Part shown: piece after piece, positions 22,389-30,430 of the stretch
How the letters are laid out: each line of letters starts with the position of its first letter
Position numbering within the stretch: the first letter of the stretch is position 1
Assembly (NCBI GenBank): GCA_043740415.1
Contig: JAYUCJ010000090.1
Span: forward strand, 1 to 30,430
Length of the DNA: 30,430 bases
From: Aalborgiella sp043740415
GTDB lineage: Bacteria > Pseudomonadota > Gammaproteobacteria > Burkholderiales > Burkholderiaceae_C
Reading direction: 5' to 3'
The notes under the pieces: model-generated
What the model was told of the DNA's origin: nothing
Database searches by the model: none
Seen by the model: the letters and a program-made list of their open reading frames with translations, nothing else
Translations under genes and position numbers: made by a program

Positions 22389-24479
22389 TTAATTATTCGA
22401 TTTGATAATCTGAGCCGGCAGACGACTCTCTAGCCGTGCATCTTTACGTGCGATAAGCTGGCGTACCTCTTCGCACACATGCTCTAACGTGATACCAAAG
22501 TGCTGGTACAAATCTTTTGCAGGAGCGGATTCACCAAACGTGGCAATGCCCACGACAGCGCCCAAGCGGCCAACGTACTTGCGCCAAAAGTCTGGATGCG
22601 CTGCCTCCACCGCCACCGTTGGCAAGTTCAAAGGCAATATCTCGTCTTGGTAGGCTTGGCTTTGGCGGTCATACACATTGGTGCAAGGCATGGACACCAC
22701 GCGGGTGGAGATGCCTTCAGCGGCCAAAGCAGCTTGGGCTTCCATCGCCAGCGATGTTTCTGAGCCTGTGGCCACGATGATGGCTTGCGGCTTTACGCCC
22801 TCTGCCAAAATATAGCCGCCTTTACGAATCGCAGCGACCATGCTCACATCTGTCAAACGTGGCAGATTTTGGCGTGACAAAGCCAGGGCGCTAGGGCCGT
22901 CTTTGCGCTCAACAGCACAAGCCCATGCGACAGCAGTCTCTAAACCATCCGCTGGACGCCAAACATCCAGCCCCGGAATGATGCGCAGCGAAGGCACATG
23001 CTCGACCGACTGGTGCGTTGGACCATCCTCACCCAAGCCAATGCTGTCATGGGTAAAAACGTGAATCACACGCTGCTTCATCAGTGCAGCCATGCGGATG
23101 GCGTTGCGGCTGTAGTCGCTGAAGGTCAAAAACGTGCCGCCGTAGGGGATGTAGCCGCCATGCAGTGTGATGCCGTTCATGATGGCCGCCATGCCGAATT
23201 CGCGCACGCCATAGCTCATGTGGTTGCCCCACTGAAAAGCGCCCTCTTTGTCAGGGCCGGCTTTGACACAGCCTTTGAAGTTGGTCAGGTTGGAACCGGT
23301 CAAATCTGCCGAGCCACCAAAGAACTCAGGTAGCAAGGGGGCGAGCAAGTCCAAGGCGTTTTGACTGGATTTACGGGTGGCAAGAGCGTCAGGCTTGGCG
23401 GCGATAATGGCAAAAACGTCGTTAATGTTTGCTGCAAACGCGGGCAACAAATCACCCGCCATGCGGCGCTCAAACTCTGCCGCTTGCGCGGGGTAAGCCG
23501 TACGATAGGCTTCAAAACGTGTGCGCCAAGCGCGCTCAACCGTTTGGCCGCGCTCAACAGCGTTCCAGGCATTTGCGATTTCTGCAGGAATTTCAAACGG
23601 CGCGGCTGTCCAGCCCAGTTGAGCACGGGTAGCGGCGATTTCGGCAGCACCTAAAGCTGCGCCGTGCACATCATGCGTACCGGCTTTATTGGGGGAACCT
23701 TGGCCGATGACGGTTTTGCAGCAAATCAGCGTGGGTTTGCCGTCGGGATGTGCGCTTTGGGCTTTGGCCGTCACAATTGCTGCATCAATCGCAGCTGGGT
23801 TGTGGCCATCTACCGCTGCGATGACATGCCAGCCGTAGGCTTCAAAACGCTTGGGGGTGTCGTCGGTAAACCAGCCCTCAACGTGGCCGTCAATCGAGAT
23901 ACCGTTGTCATCGTAAAACGCCACCAACTTGGACAAACGCAACGTGCCCGCCAAGGAACAAGACTCGTGGCTGATGCCTTCCATCATGCAACCATCACCT
24001 AAAAAAACATAGGTGTAGTGGTTAATGATCTTGTGGTCAATTTGGTTGAATTCAGTAGCCAACAGCTTTTCAGCCAAAGCCATACCTACCGCGTTGGTGA
24101 TACCTTGCCCTAGTGGGCCGGTGGTGGTTTCCACACCGAGGGTGATGCCCACTTCGGGGTGGCCAGCGGTTTTGCTGTGCAGCTGTCGGAATTTTTTCAA
24201 TTCCTCCATCGGCAAGTCATAGCCGGTCAGATGCAGCAAGGCATAAATCAGCATCGAACCGTGGCCGTTGGACAGCACAAAACGGTCGCGGTCCGCCCAT
24301 TTTGGGTTGGCGGGGTTGTGTTTCAGGTGACGATTCCACAGCACCTCGGCAATATCGGCCATGCCCATAGGTGCACCAGGGTGGCCGGATTTGGCTTTTT
24401 CAACCGCATCGACAGCGAGCATGCGGATCGCATTCGCCATGTCTTGGGCGAGTTTGGGGGTAGGCGCAGCGTAGGTCAT
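22389..24479 (-). CDS. cbbT: Transketolase (CbbT)
   Basis: 696 residues, thiamine-diphosphate enzyme that moves two-carbon units in the regeneration of ribulose 5-phosphate. N-terminal motifs are SGHPGAPMGMADIAEVLWNR and the TPP/Mg segment VFLGDGCMMEGISHE; GHDGHN-like AAVDGHNPAAIDAAI and NKAGTHDVHGAALG follow. The pyrimidine domain shows VREFGMAAIMNGITLHGG and the C-terminal HDSIGLGEDGPTHQSVEHV. The ATG at 24479 is one base from the stop of the PRK gene (24481), so the two are translationally close. Length is standard. Confidence 0.97.
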   Translation of the reverse strand: MTYAAPTPKLAQDMANAIRMLAVDAVEKAKSGHPGAPMGMADIAEVLWNRHLKHNPANPKWADRDRFVLSNGHGSMLIYALLHLTGYDLPMEELKKFRQLHSKTAGHPEVGITLGVETTTGPLGQGITNAVGMALAEKLLATEFNQIDHKIINHYTYVFLGDGCMMEGISHESCSLAGTLRLSKLVAFYDDNGISIDGHVEGWFTDDTPKRFEAYGWHVIAAVDGHNPAAIDAAIVTAKAQSAHPDGKPTLICCKTVIGQGSPNKAGTHDVHGAALGAAEIAATRAQLGWTAAPFEIPAEIANAWNAVERGQTVERAWRTRFEAYRTAYPAQAAEFERRMAGDLLPAFAANINDVFAIIAAKPDALATRKSSQNALDLLAPLLPEFFGGSADLTGSNLTNFKGCVKAGPDKEGAFQWGNHMSYGVREFGMAAIMNGITLHGGYIPYGGTFLTFSDYSRNAIRMAALMKQRVIHVFTHDSIGLGEDGPTHQSVEHVPSLRIIPGLDVWRPADGLETAVAWACAVERKDGPSALALSRQNLPRLTDVSMVAAIRKGGYILAEGVKPQAIIVATGSETSLAMEAQAALAAEGISTRVVSMPCTNVYDRQSQAYQDEILPLNLPTVAVEAAHPDFWRKYVGRLGAVVGIATFGESAPAKDLYQHFGITLEHVCEEVRQLIARKDARLESRLPAQIIKSNN

Positions 24480-24480
24480 C

Positions 24481-25365
24481 TCAATTTGCCCCCAGCGCGC
24501 GTTTACGTCGCTCCATCATTCGCCACACAAAGGGCGTGAAGATGAGCTGCATGGCCAATTCCATCTTGCCACCCGGTACCACGATGGTGTTGGCGCGGGA
24601 CATGAAGGAGTCACCAATCATGTTGAGCAGATACTGAAAATCAATTCCCTTAGGTTTGGCGAAGCGAATCACGACCATGCTCTCGTCGGGCGAAGGTATG
24701 TCGCGTGAGATGAACGGATTGGACGTGTCGACCATAGGAACACGCTGAAAATTGACATGTGTGTGTGCAAACTGCGGGCAGATGTAGTTCACATAGTCGG
24801 GCATACGTCGCAAAATTGTGTCAGTCACTGCTTCAGCACTATAGCCGCGCTGGTTTTTGTCGCGGTAGAGTTTTTGAATCCACTCTAAATTGATGACAGG
24901 TACGACTCCGATCAACAAGTCTGGATACTGCGCCGCATTGACCGTAGGCGTCACCACACCACCATGCAGACCTTCGTAAAAAAGCATGTCGGAGTCATTA
25001 GGCAATGCTTCCCAAGGCGTAAAAGTGCCCGCTTCCTGTTTGTAGTGGGCAGCCTCTTGATCGTTGTGCAGATATTTACGACGTTGTCCACTGCCAGTAT
25101 TTCCGTAATCACGAAACAGCGCTTCGATTTCAGGGAACATATTGTTCGCCTCAGAGAAATGGCTGAAATGCTGATCGTTGCTCTTTTCGGCTTCATCTGC
25201 ACGAATTTTCATTTCTTTGCGATCATAGCGATGGAAGCTATCACCTTCGATGATGGCCGCTTTGACGCCTTCGCGGCGAAAAATGTTTTCGAATGTTTTA
25301 GTGACTGAGGACGTACCTGCACCAGATGAGCCGGTGATGGCGATGATGGGGTGCTTTTCAGACAT
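24481..25365 (-). CDS. cbbP: Phosphoribulokinase (CbbP)
   Basis: 294-residue bacterial (class I) phosphoribulokinase. It phosphorylates ribulose 5-phosphate to ribulose 1,5-bisphosphate, the committed step before RuBisCO. The P-loop is ITGSSGAGTSSVTKTFE, with the Thr/Ser variant of the Walker motif that this class uses. Other features are EGDSFHRYDRKEMK, HFSHFSEANNMFPEIEALF, LFYEGLHGGVV and DLLIGVVPVINLEWIQK with the conserved basic residues, and IRFAKPKGIDFQYLL. Class I enzymes are often activated by NADH, but no regulator site can be confirmed here. A 97-nt gap with repeat copy E separates it from cbbF. Confidence 0.96.
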   Translation of the reverse strand: MSEKHPIIAITGSSGAGTSSVTKTFENIFRREGVKAAIIEGDSFHRYDRKEMKIRADEAEKSNDQHFSHFSEANNMFPEIEALFRDYGNTGSGQRRKYLHNDQEAAHYKQEAGTFTPWEALPNDSDMLFYEGLHGGVVTPTVNAAQYPDLLIGVVPVINLEWIQKLYRDKNQRGYSAEAVTDTILRRMPDYVNYICPQFAHTHVNFQRVPMVDTSNPFISRDIPSPDESMVVIRFAKPKGIDFQYLLNMIGDSFMSRANTIVVPGGKMELAMQLIFTPFVWRMMERRKRALGAN

Positions 25366-25396
25366 GATTTGTCTCCAAGAGTTATAAAAAAGGTAA

Positions 25397-25450
25397 AATA
25401 AGCATCTAGCTGGCGTTATATTTGCTTTCTTAGCTTTTAATTTAATAGCA
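25397..25450 (-). repeat. Double-hairpin dispersed repeat, copy E
   Basis: Minus sense: GCTATTAAATTAAAAGC followed by AAATATAACGCCAGCTAGAT and GCTTATTTTA. It is the most diverged copy and starts about 13 nt after the cbbF stop. Confidence 0.55.
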
Positions 25451-25462
25451 AATTAAATAAAT

Positions 25463-26545
25463 TTAATCTCTAAACAAACTACGCTCAGCAAACAATGGGT
25501 TGTTCAGTTCGACTCGAACAGGTTCTGCGTGGTAGCGCTCTACCCGCTCGACTTCGTTTTTAGAGCCAAAAACCAAACCAATACGCTGATGCAGCGATGT
25601 CGGCTTGACATCCAACATCGGCATTTCGCCCGTACTGGCGCGGCCACCTGCTTGCTCCATGATCATGCCGACAGGGTTGGCCTCGTAAAGCAAGCGCAGA
25701 CGACCGGGTTTGCTGGCATCTTTGGTGTCGCGTGGATACAAAAAGACACCGCCACGCATCAAAATGCGGTGAGCTTCCGCCACCATAGATGCCGTCCAAC
25801 GCATGTTGAAATCTTTACCACGTACGCCCGGTTTGCCAGCCAAGCATTCGTCGATGTAGCGTTTAACCGGCGCTTCCCAGAAGCGGCTATTAGACGTGTT
25901 AATCGCAAATTCTTGGGTATCAACAGGCACTTGCATGTTGGGATGTGTGAGCATGAACTCTCCCAGACTTGGGTCTAAAGTAAATCCGTTCACACCGTTT
26001 CCAACAGTTAGAACCAGCATAGTTGTTGGGCCGTACAAGGCATATCCAGCGGCTACTTGCTGCGATCCGGGCTGAAAGAAATCTGCATCAATAACATCTT
26101 TGCCATGCGAAGGACCGCGTAAAATTGAGAAAATACTTCCAACCGACACATTGATATCGATATTCGACGATCCATCCAAAGGATCAAACACCAGCAAATA
26201 CTTGCCACGCGGGTATTGCGAAGGGATTTGATACGGCAAGTCCATCTCTTCAGAACCCATACCAGCCAAATGCCCGGCCCACTCGTTCATTCGGATGAAG
26301 ACATCGTTACTGATGACATCCAGCTTCTTCTGTGTCTCGCCTTGAACGTTGACAGAGCCGCCTGCATCAGCCGCGTTGTTGCCCAAAATGCCCCCCAATT
26401 CACCAAAAGCCACCATTCTGGCTATAGCTTTGCAGGCGAGTGCAACGTCAAGAATCAATGCGTTGAAGTCTCCACTGGCGTCAGGGAAGCGACGACGTTC
26501 TTCGATTAGAAATTGTGTCAACGTGGAGCGATGGCTTAATGGCAT
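25463..26545 (-). CDS. cbbF: Fructose-1,6-bisphosphatase, class I (CbbF)
   Basis: 360 residues, ATG at 26545. It dephosphorylates fructose 1,6-bisphosphate and, in several autotrophs, sedoheptulose 1,7-bisphosphate as well. The metal-binding signature LLVFDPLDGSSNIDINVSVG and IFSILRGP is intact, as are NAADAGGSVNVQGETQKKLD, GFTLDPSLGEFMLTH, and the C-terminal catalytic region GGVFLYPRDTKDASKPGRLR and YEANPVGMIMEQAGGRAS with the fructose phosphatase Lys/Glu residues. No separate glpX-type enzyme or SBPase gene is in the window, so this protein probably covers both reactions. It lies 40 nt after rpe. Confidence 0.96.
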   Translation of the reverse strand: MPLSHRSTLTQFLIEERRRFPDASGDFNALILDVALACKAIARMVAFGELGGILGNNAADAGGSVNVQGETQKKLDVISNDVFIRMNEWAGHLAGMGSEEMDLPYQIPSQYPRGKYLLVFDPLDGSSNIDINVSVGSIFSILRGPSHGKDVIDADFFQPGSQQVAAGYALYGPTTMLVLTVGNGVNGFTLDPSLGEFMLTHPNMQVPVDTQEFAINTSNSRFWEAPVKRYIDECLAGKPGVRGKDFNMRWTASMVAEAHRILMRGGVFLYPRDTKDASKPGRLRLLYEANPVGMIMEQAGGRASTGEMPMLDVKPTSLHQRIGLVFGSKNEVERVERYHAEPVRVELNNPLFAERSLFRD

Positions 26546-26585
26546 GTCAGATCTTTCAAGTTTAAAATTTATTGGCTGCTTGGAT

Positions 26586-27287
26586 TCAGTGCTGAGCAGC
26601 CTGTCGTCGCAACTCGCTCATCACCGTGCGGTAGCCTTTGTCCGCATCTGGTGCGCTAAACACAGCACTACCGGCCACACAGGTGTCAGCACCGGCATGA
26701 ACGATTTCACCTATGTTGTCGGCTTTCACGCCACCATCAACCTCGAGCCAGATAGGTTGACCGCCGTTGGCCATGTGCGCATCGATGCGGTCGCGGACTT
26801 GTCTTAGCTTGAGCAATGTTGATGGAATGAACTTTTGCCCGCCAAAGCCGGGGTTGACGCTCATCAAGAGAACGATGTCGAGCTTGTCCATCACATGGTC
26901 CAGCCACTCAATCGAGGTGGCGGGGTTCAAGACCAAACCAGCTTTACAGCCCAATTCGCGAATCATCGACAGCGTACGATCCACGTGTTTGGACGTTTCG
27001 GGGTGAAAGGTGATGATGTTTGCACCGGCTTTTGCAAACAAGGGAATGATGGCATCAACGGGTTCAACCATCAAATGCACGTCAATGGGAATTGACACAT
27101 GTGGGCGAATCGCTTCACACACGAGAGGTCCAATCGTTAAATTCGGGACGTAATGGTTGTCCATCACATCAAAATGAACCAAGTCAGCACCGGCGACTTG
27201 AATTGCATAGACTTCTTCGCCAAGGCGGGAAAAGTCGGCCGAAAGAATAGAGGGCGCGATGCGTAGCGGTTTTGCGATGTTTGCCAT
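26586..27287 (-). CDS. cbbE: Ribulose-phosphate 3-epimerase (CbbE)
   Basis: 233 residues, TIM-barrel metal enzyme that interconverts xylulose 5-phosphate and ribulose 5-phosphate. Motifs: IAPSILSADFSRLGEEV, DLVHFDVMDNHYVPNLTIGP with the metal-binding His and Asp, PIDVHLMVEPVDAIIP, ITFHPETSKHVDRTL, MSVNPGFGGQKFIPS and LEVDGGVKADNI with AGADTCVAGSAVFSAPD. The order of catalytic residues is complete. Some Burkholderiales keep this gene outside cbb operons as rpe; here it lies between cbbY and cbbF. Confidence 0.96.
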   Translation of the reverse strand: MANIAKPLRIAPSILSADFSRLGEEVYAIQVAGADLVHFDVMDNHYVPNLTIGPLVCEAIRPHVSIPIDVHLMVEPVDAIIPLFAKAGANIITFHPETSKHVDRTLSMIRELGCKAGLVLNPATSIEWLDHVMDKLDIVLLMSVNPGFGGQKFIPSTLLKLRQVRDRIDAHMANGGQPIWLEVDGGVKADNIGEIVHAGADTCVAGSAVFSAPDADKGYRTVMSELRRQAAQH

Positions 27288-27308
27288 GTCAATGATTGAT
27301 GAAAGATA

Positions 27309-28082
27309 TTATTTGTTTGCTTGCAAATTGGGTTGCTGAAATGCCTCTTTGCTTGCCCAATACGATTGATGCCAGTCTTTAAGCAGGGGCACATTCAAAC
27401 CAGACAGATCAGTCACCACGCGCATCGCATCGCGGAAATCATGATGCGCCGTAAATTGGGTGGGTGTGATGAGCGTTGCCAAACCTGCTGCAGTGGCAGC
27501 GCGCAAACCATTGCTGGAGTCTTCAAATGACATGGCTTCTTGTGGCTCAAGTTTCAGGCTGGCCAGCATTTGCAAATAAACCTGTGGATGCGGTTTTTTC
27601 AGCGGTGCGGTGGAAGCGTCACCAATTGCCAAGAAAAAATCACGCCAATCGGGACCAATAGCCTTTCGCAGCAAGGCCGAAATATTGACTGGAGATGTGG
27701 TGGTGGCAATAGCCAACGACAAACCTTGCTCAAACGCGTTGTTAATTAGTTTCAGCACGCCTGGCCGCAAAACAACAGCGCCATCGTTCACGGCTTGCTC
27801 GTAGGCGGCGGTTTTTAGTTCATGCAAGCGGTTAACGGTGTCTTGCAGCGCCAAATTGCCCACTTCGCGCATATCTGGCCGCACTGTGCGCCAGTAGTGC
27901 AAGATGCGTTCTTTGCCGCCCGATATCTCTAAAAGATCGGTGTAAAGCGCATCGTCCCAGTACCAATCCAGTCCAAACTCTTTGAACGCATCGTTAAAGG
28001 CGGCACGGTGCGCCGACTCGGTGTCTGCCAAGGTGCCGTCTACATCAAATATGAGGGCTTGCAGTGACGTGGGTTGGCTCAT
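27309..28082 (-). CDS. cbbY: HAD phosphatase CbbY (xylulose-1,5-bisphosphate phosphatase)
   Basis: 257-residue HAD-superfamily protein. Motif I is LIFDVDGTLADTESAHRAAF; motif II is SLAIATTTSPVNISALL; later motifs are PLKKPHPQVYLQMLASL and AMSFEDSSNGLRAATAAGLA. The extended cap from about residue 20 to 100 matches the CbbY group. CbbY degrades xylulose 1,5-bisphosphate, an inhibitor formed by RuBisCO misprotonation, and so keeps the red-type enzyme active. The position directly after CbbX is the usual one. The N-terminal Asp pair DxD is intact. Confidence 0.92.
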   Translation of the reverse strand: MSQPTSLQALIFDVDGTLADTESAHRAAFNDAFKEFGLDWYWDDALYTDLLEISGGKERILHYWRTVRPDMREVGNLALQDTVNRLHELKTAAYEQAVNDGAVVLRPGVLKLINNAFEQGLSLAIATTTSPVNISALLRKAIGPDWRDFFLAIGDASTAPLKKPHPQVYLQMLASLKLEPQEAMSFEDSSNGLRAATAAGLATLITPTQFTAHHDFRDAMRVVTDLSGLNVPLLKDWHQSYWASKEAFQQPNLQANK

Positions 28083-28092
28083 GTCGCTATCC

Positions 28093-29040
28093 TCAAACGG
28101 TTTGAAAAACGCGGCTGGCGCGGATGTCTTGCGCCTCGATGGTGGTCAGGTCATCCACCGTCAACTCCCGGTCTGGACTGGCAAACAAGCGGCTGGCTTG
28201 GCGCAGACGCACCCGGTCAAGTGCATTGCGTACGCTGCGGGCGTTGGCAAAATGCGGCTGCGCAATGCGCAGTGCCATGTATTCTTCAAACGCTTGTGCT
28301 GCTCCATCGCCGAAGCGGTAGTTTTGTATACCCAGCATCTTTTGCGAGATCTGCATCAGCTCCACCACGGAATAGTCTGGGAAGTCAATATGGTGCGCCA
28401 CGCGCGAGCTCATGCCTGGATTGCTCTTGAAGAAGGTGTCCATGCGGTCTTTGTAGCCCGCCAAGATCACCACCAGATCGTCGCGCTGGTTCTCCATCAC
28501 TTGCAGCAAAATTTCAATCGCTTCTTGCCCGTAGTCGCGCTCGTTCTCGGGCTTGTAGAGGTAGTAGGCTTCGTCAATAAACAGCACACCGCCCATGGCT
28601 TTTTTAAGTACTTCTTTGGTCTTGGGTGCCGTATGGCCAATGTACTGGCCTACCAAATCATCGCGGGTGACGGCCACCAAATGGCCTTTACGCACGTAGC
28701 CCAGGCGGTGCAAAATCTGCGCCATGCGCATGGCCACCGTGGTTTTTCCTGTGCCAGGGTTGCCCGTAAAGCACATATGCAGGGAGGGTGCCTGAGCGGC
28801 CAAGCCTAAATTCAAACGTAGCTTGTCGATCACCAACAAGGCCGCAACATCCCGAATGCGCGACTTGACCGGCACTAGGCCAATCAAGTCGTCATCCAGC
28901 TCTTTGAGCACAGGCTCCACCTGCGAATGCGCCAACACCTGAGCCACCGTGCGGGCTGCGGCCAGCTCGCTGGTTTGCAGATCGGGCTCGACTGTGGCTA
29001 CTGTTGTCGAGCCAGGAAGGGTGTATGACGGTGCATTCAT
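28093..29040 (-). CDS. cbbX: Red-type RuBisCO activase CbbX
   Basis: 315-residue AAA+ ATPase. Walker A is CFTGNPGTGKTTVAMRM, Walker B is GGVLFIDEAYYLYKPENERD; sensor and arginine-finger regions follow in LVVILAGYKDRMDTFFKSNP and GMSSRVAHHIDF. The pore-loop region YVRKGHLVAVTRDDLVGQYIG matches CbbX. CbbX removes sugar-phosphate inhibitors from form IC RuBisCO by pulling on the extended C-terminal tail of CbbL and is stimulated by ribulose bisphosphate. It lies 50 nt downstream of cbbS and 10 nt upstream of cbbY. Confidence 0.95.
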   Translation of the reverse strand: MNAPSYTLPGSTTVATVEPDLQTSELAAARTVAQVLAHSQVEPVLKELDDDLIGLVPVKSRIRDVAALLVIDKLRLNLGLAAQAPSLHMCFTGNPGTGKTTVAMRMAQILHRLGYVRKGHLVAVTRDDLVGQYIGHTAPKTKEVLKKAMGGVLFIDEAYYLYKPENERDYGQEAIEILLQVMENQRDDLVVILAGYKDRMDTFFKSNPGMSSRVAHHIDFPDYSVVELMQISQKMLGIQNYRFGDGAAQAFEEYMALRIAQPHFANARSVRNALDRVRLRQASRLFASPDRELTVDDLTTIEAQDIRASRVFQTV

Positions 29041-29044
29041 AGTG

Positions 29045-29098
29045 AAATATGCTTGTAGCCCAATAAAATATTGCGTAAACAGCTATTTATTTAATAGC
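29045..29098 (-). repeat. Double-hairpin dispersed repeat, copy F
   Basis: Minus sense: CGCTATTAAATAAATAGCTG, in which the TAA is the stop codon of cbbS (29091-29093), followed by GCAATATTTTATTGGGCTAC and AAGCATATTTC. The second hairpin is more diverged than in copies A-D. Confidence 0.6.
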
Positions 29099-29525
29099 GC
29101 TCACCCTCTGGCTTATCGGTTGCGTACGAATGGATCGTGTAGCGCATCGTGCGGCCGTCGGTCTCATGGCGCTCCAGGCGAAAGCCCGGCTCGGTCTTGG
29201 GCCGGTTGACGATGTAAGACATCGTTACGCTCTCCACCCCGCGCACAGCACTGAAGGCCGTGACGCGGATGTAGTGGTTGGGATAGGTTTTGCGACAGTT
29301 GTTGATCTCCATCAAAATCCCAGCAGGATCTTTCAGGTCAAACATCGGGTTGCCAAACATTTCCCAATAGGTGTTGCGCGGGTGCGGGTCGTCGGTGTAT
29401 TCGATACCGAGCGACCAGCCTTTGTCTAGCGCGTATTGCACCTGTGCAGTGATTTGCTTATCGGTCAAGTCTGGTAAAAATGAAAACTGGCCTTGCGTGA
29501 CGCGGCCGCCGAGATTGGTCATCAT
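29091..29525 (-). CDS. cbbS: RuBisCO small subunit, red type (CbbS)
   Basis: 144 residues, GGAG before the ATG at 29525. The start RVTQGQFSFLPDLTDKQITA and the segment YALDKGWSLGIEYTDDPHPR followed by NTYWEMFGNPMFDLKDPAGI are typical form IC small subunit sequence. The C-terminal extension after about residue 110 is the part that forms the extra beta-hairpins of red-type enzymes, making the protein longer than green-type small subunits (~110-120). It forms the L8S8 holoenzyme with CbbL. It follows cbbL by 21 nt, and its stop codon lies in repeat copy F. Confidence 0.96.
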   Translation of the reverse strand: MMTNLGGRVTQGQFSFLPDLTDKQITAQVQYALDKGWSLGIEYTDDPHPRNTYWEMFGNPMFDLKDPAGILMEINNCRKTYPNHYIRVTAFSAVRGVESVTMSYIVNRPKTEPGFRLERHETDGRTMRYTIHSYATDKPEGERY

Positions 29526-29546
29526 GGTTTTTTCTCCTGCTATTGT

Positions 29547-30430
29547 TTAATTACTGGCCGTTGGGGTTGCCACAAAATCGGGGCTGTCGGTGGACGCGTA
29601 GTTGAAGGAAACATCCTTCCAAGTTGCCAAGCCGGCTTTGAGCGGGCCGCACCACTTGGCTGCGTCCTGCAAAATCTGCGGGCCTTCGTTCCAGATGTCA
29701 CGACCTTCGTTGCGCGCCATGATCATCACTTCCAGAGCCGTGCGGTTGGCAATAGCGCCGGCCTGGATACCGTCGGGGTGGCCGATGGTGCCACCGCCGA
29801 ACTGCAACACTACGTCGTCGCCCAGGTAGTGCAGCAACTGGTGCATCTGACCGGCGTGAATACCACCGGAGGCCACCGGCATCACCTTGTTCAGCGAAGC
29901 CCAGTCTTGTTCAAAGAACAGGCCTTTTTCGAGCTGCACAGGGGTGTGCGTGTCGAGCAGGGTGTCGTAGTAACCCCGAATCATCATCGGGTCGCCTTCC
30001 AGCTTGCCGACCACGGTACCGGCGTGGATGTGATCGACACCCGCCATGCGCATCCATTTGCAGATCACACGGAAGCTCATGCCGTGGTTTTTCTGGCGTG
30101 AATAGGTCGAGTTGCCTGCGCGGTGCAGGTGCAGGATCATGTCGTTCTTGCGCGCCCAGACGGCCATTGACTGAATTGCGGTGTAGCCAATCACCAGGTC
30201 GATCATGATGATGATCGAGCCCAGCGATTTGGCGAATTCAGCACGCGCGTACATCTCTTCCATGGTGCCGGCGGTCACGTTCAGGTAGTGGCCTTTGACT
30301 TCACCGCTGGCAGCAGACGCTTTGTTCACCGCATCCATGCAGTACAGGAAACGGTCACGCCAATGCATGAAGGGCTGCGAGTTGATGTTCTCGTCGTCTT
30401 TCATGAAGTCCAGACCGCCCTTGAGCGCTT
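29547..30430 (-). CDS. cbbL: RuBisCO large subunit, form IC/red type (CbbL), 3' part
   Basis: The frame continues past the window end, so roughly the first 190 residues are missing; the first in-window ATG (30404) is internal. The active-site region begins with GGLDFMKDDENINSQPFMHW, which contains the carbamylated Lys and the metal-binding Asp/Glu. Then come LHLHRAGNSTYSRQKNHGMS, HIHAGTVVGKLEGD (loop 6 Lys), ASGGIHAG and LQFGGGTIGHPDG. Sequence details (FMKDDEN, HWRDRFLY) and the partner small subunit and CbbX mark it as red-type form IC. The C-terminal tail DSPDFVATPTASN is the extended part that CbbX engages. It catalyses carboxylation and oxygenation of ribulose 1,5-bisphosphate. A cbbR regulator and promoter would lie beyond the window. 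Confidence 0.97.
   Translation of the reverse strand, partial: ALKGGLDFMKDDENINSQPFMHWRDRFLYCMDAVNKASAASGEVKGHYLNVTAGTMEEMYARAEFAKSLGSIIIMIDLVIGYTAIQSMAVWARKNDMILHLHRAGNSTYSRQKNHGMSFRVICKWMRMAGVDHIHAGTVVGKLEGDPMMIRGYYDTLLDTHTPVQLEKGLFFEQDWASLNKVMPVASGGIHAGQMHQLLHYLGDDVVLQFGGGTIGHPDGIQAGAIANRTALEVMIMARNEGRDIWNEGPQILQDAAKWCGPLKAGLATWKDVSFNYASTDSPDFVATPTASN

Noticed and set aside
1..30430. CRISPR arrays, tRNA or rRNA genes.
   Set aside because: No regularly spaced repeats and no cloverleaf or rRNA-like sequence were seen on reading the window.

Overview
The window looks like a chromosomal segment of a chemolithoautotrophic betaproteobacterium (Burkholderiales, possibly Comamonadaceae). The main evidence is a minus-strand Calvin-Benson-Bassham operon that reads cbbL-S-X-Y-E-F-P-T-Z-G-K-A, as in Cupriavidus-type operons. 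It has a red-type (form IC) RuBisCO large subunit, a long small subunit and the red-type activase CbbX. The genus cannot be fixed from the sequence alone.

Layout. (1) 1-2611: the 3' end of a type III restriction (Res)-like helicase-nuclease, then a two-gene overlapping unit of unknown function whose second member is a membrane-anchored protein with a Gly/Cys-rich tail. (2) 2694-6192: an apparently complete recombinase-in-trio (RIT) element, with three overlapping tyrosine recombinases between 103-bp inverted repeats. (3) 6193-12500: a GC-rich patchwork with an internally deleted IS3-family remnant, a Tat-exported beta-propeller plus DUF305 pair, an IS1380-family remnant joined to a truncated UbiB/AarF-like gene, a class II glutamine amidotransferase, a decayed thioredoxin-like gene, a DUF302 protein, a Met/His-rich protein with a frameshifted signal peptide, and a small Met/Gly-rich membrane protein. 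This patchwork has the look of a metal or envelope stress island under decay. (4) 13108-18106: a more AT-rich block with a SulP anion transporter, a rhodanese, an exported metallo-beta-lactamase-fold protein lacking the usual HxH ligands, and a DUF4395 membrane protein. All are on the minus strand, and a Crp/Fnr-family regulator diverges from them across a near-perfect Fnr-like palindrome. (5) 18198-30430: the cbb operon, with cbbL running off the window end.

The cbb genes supply CO2 fixation by RuBisCO, removal of inhibitors and repair (CbbX, CbbY, CbbZ), reduction (CbbK, CbbG) and regeneration of ribulose-1,5-bisphosphate (CbbA, CbbF, CbbT, CbbE, CbbP). The adjoining SulP/rhodanese/MBL/DUF4395 block is plausibly linked to sulfur-compound metabolism, which could supply electrons for fixation, but this is inference from families and proximity.

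The least expected structure is a dispersed ~55-60 nt double-hairpin repeat. Six copies occur between 15.5 and 29.1 kb, each immediately 3' of a coding sequence and in the same orientation relative to that gene; three copies include the gene's stop codon. None was seen in the 1-13 kb accessory part.
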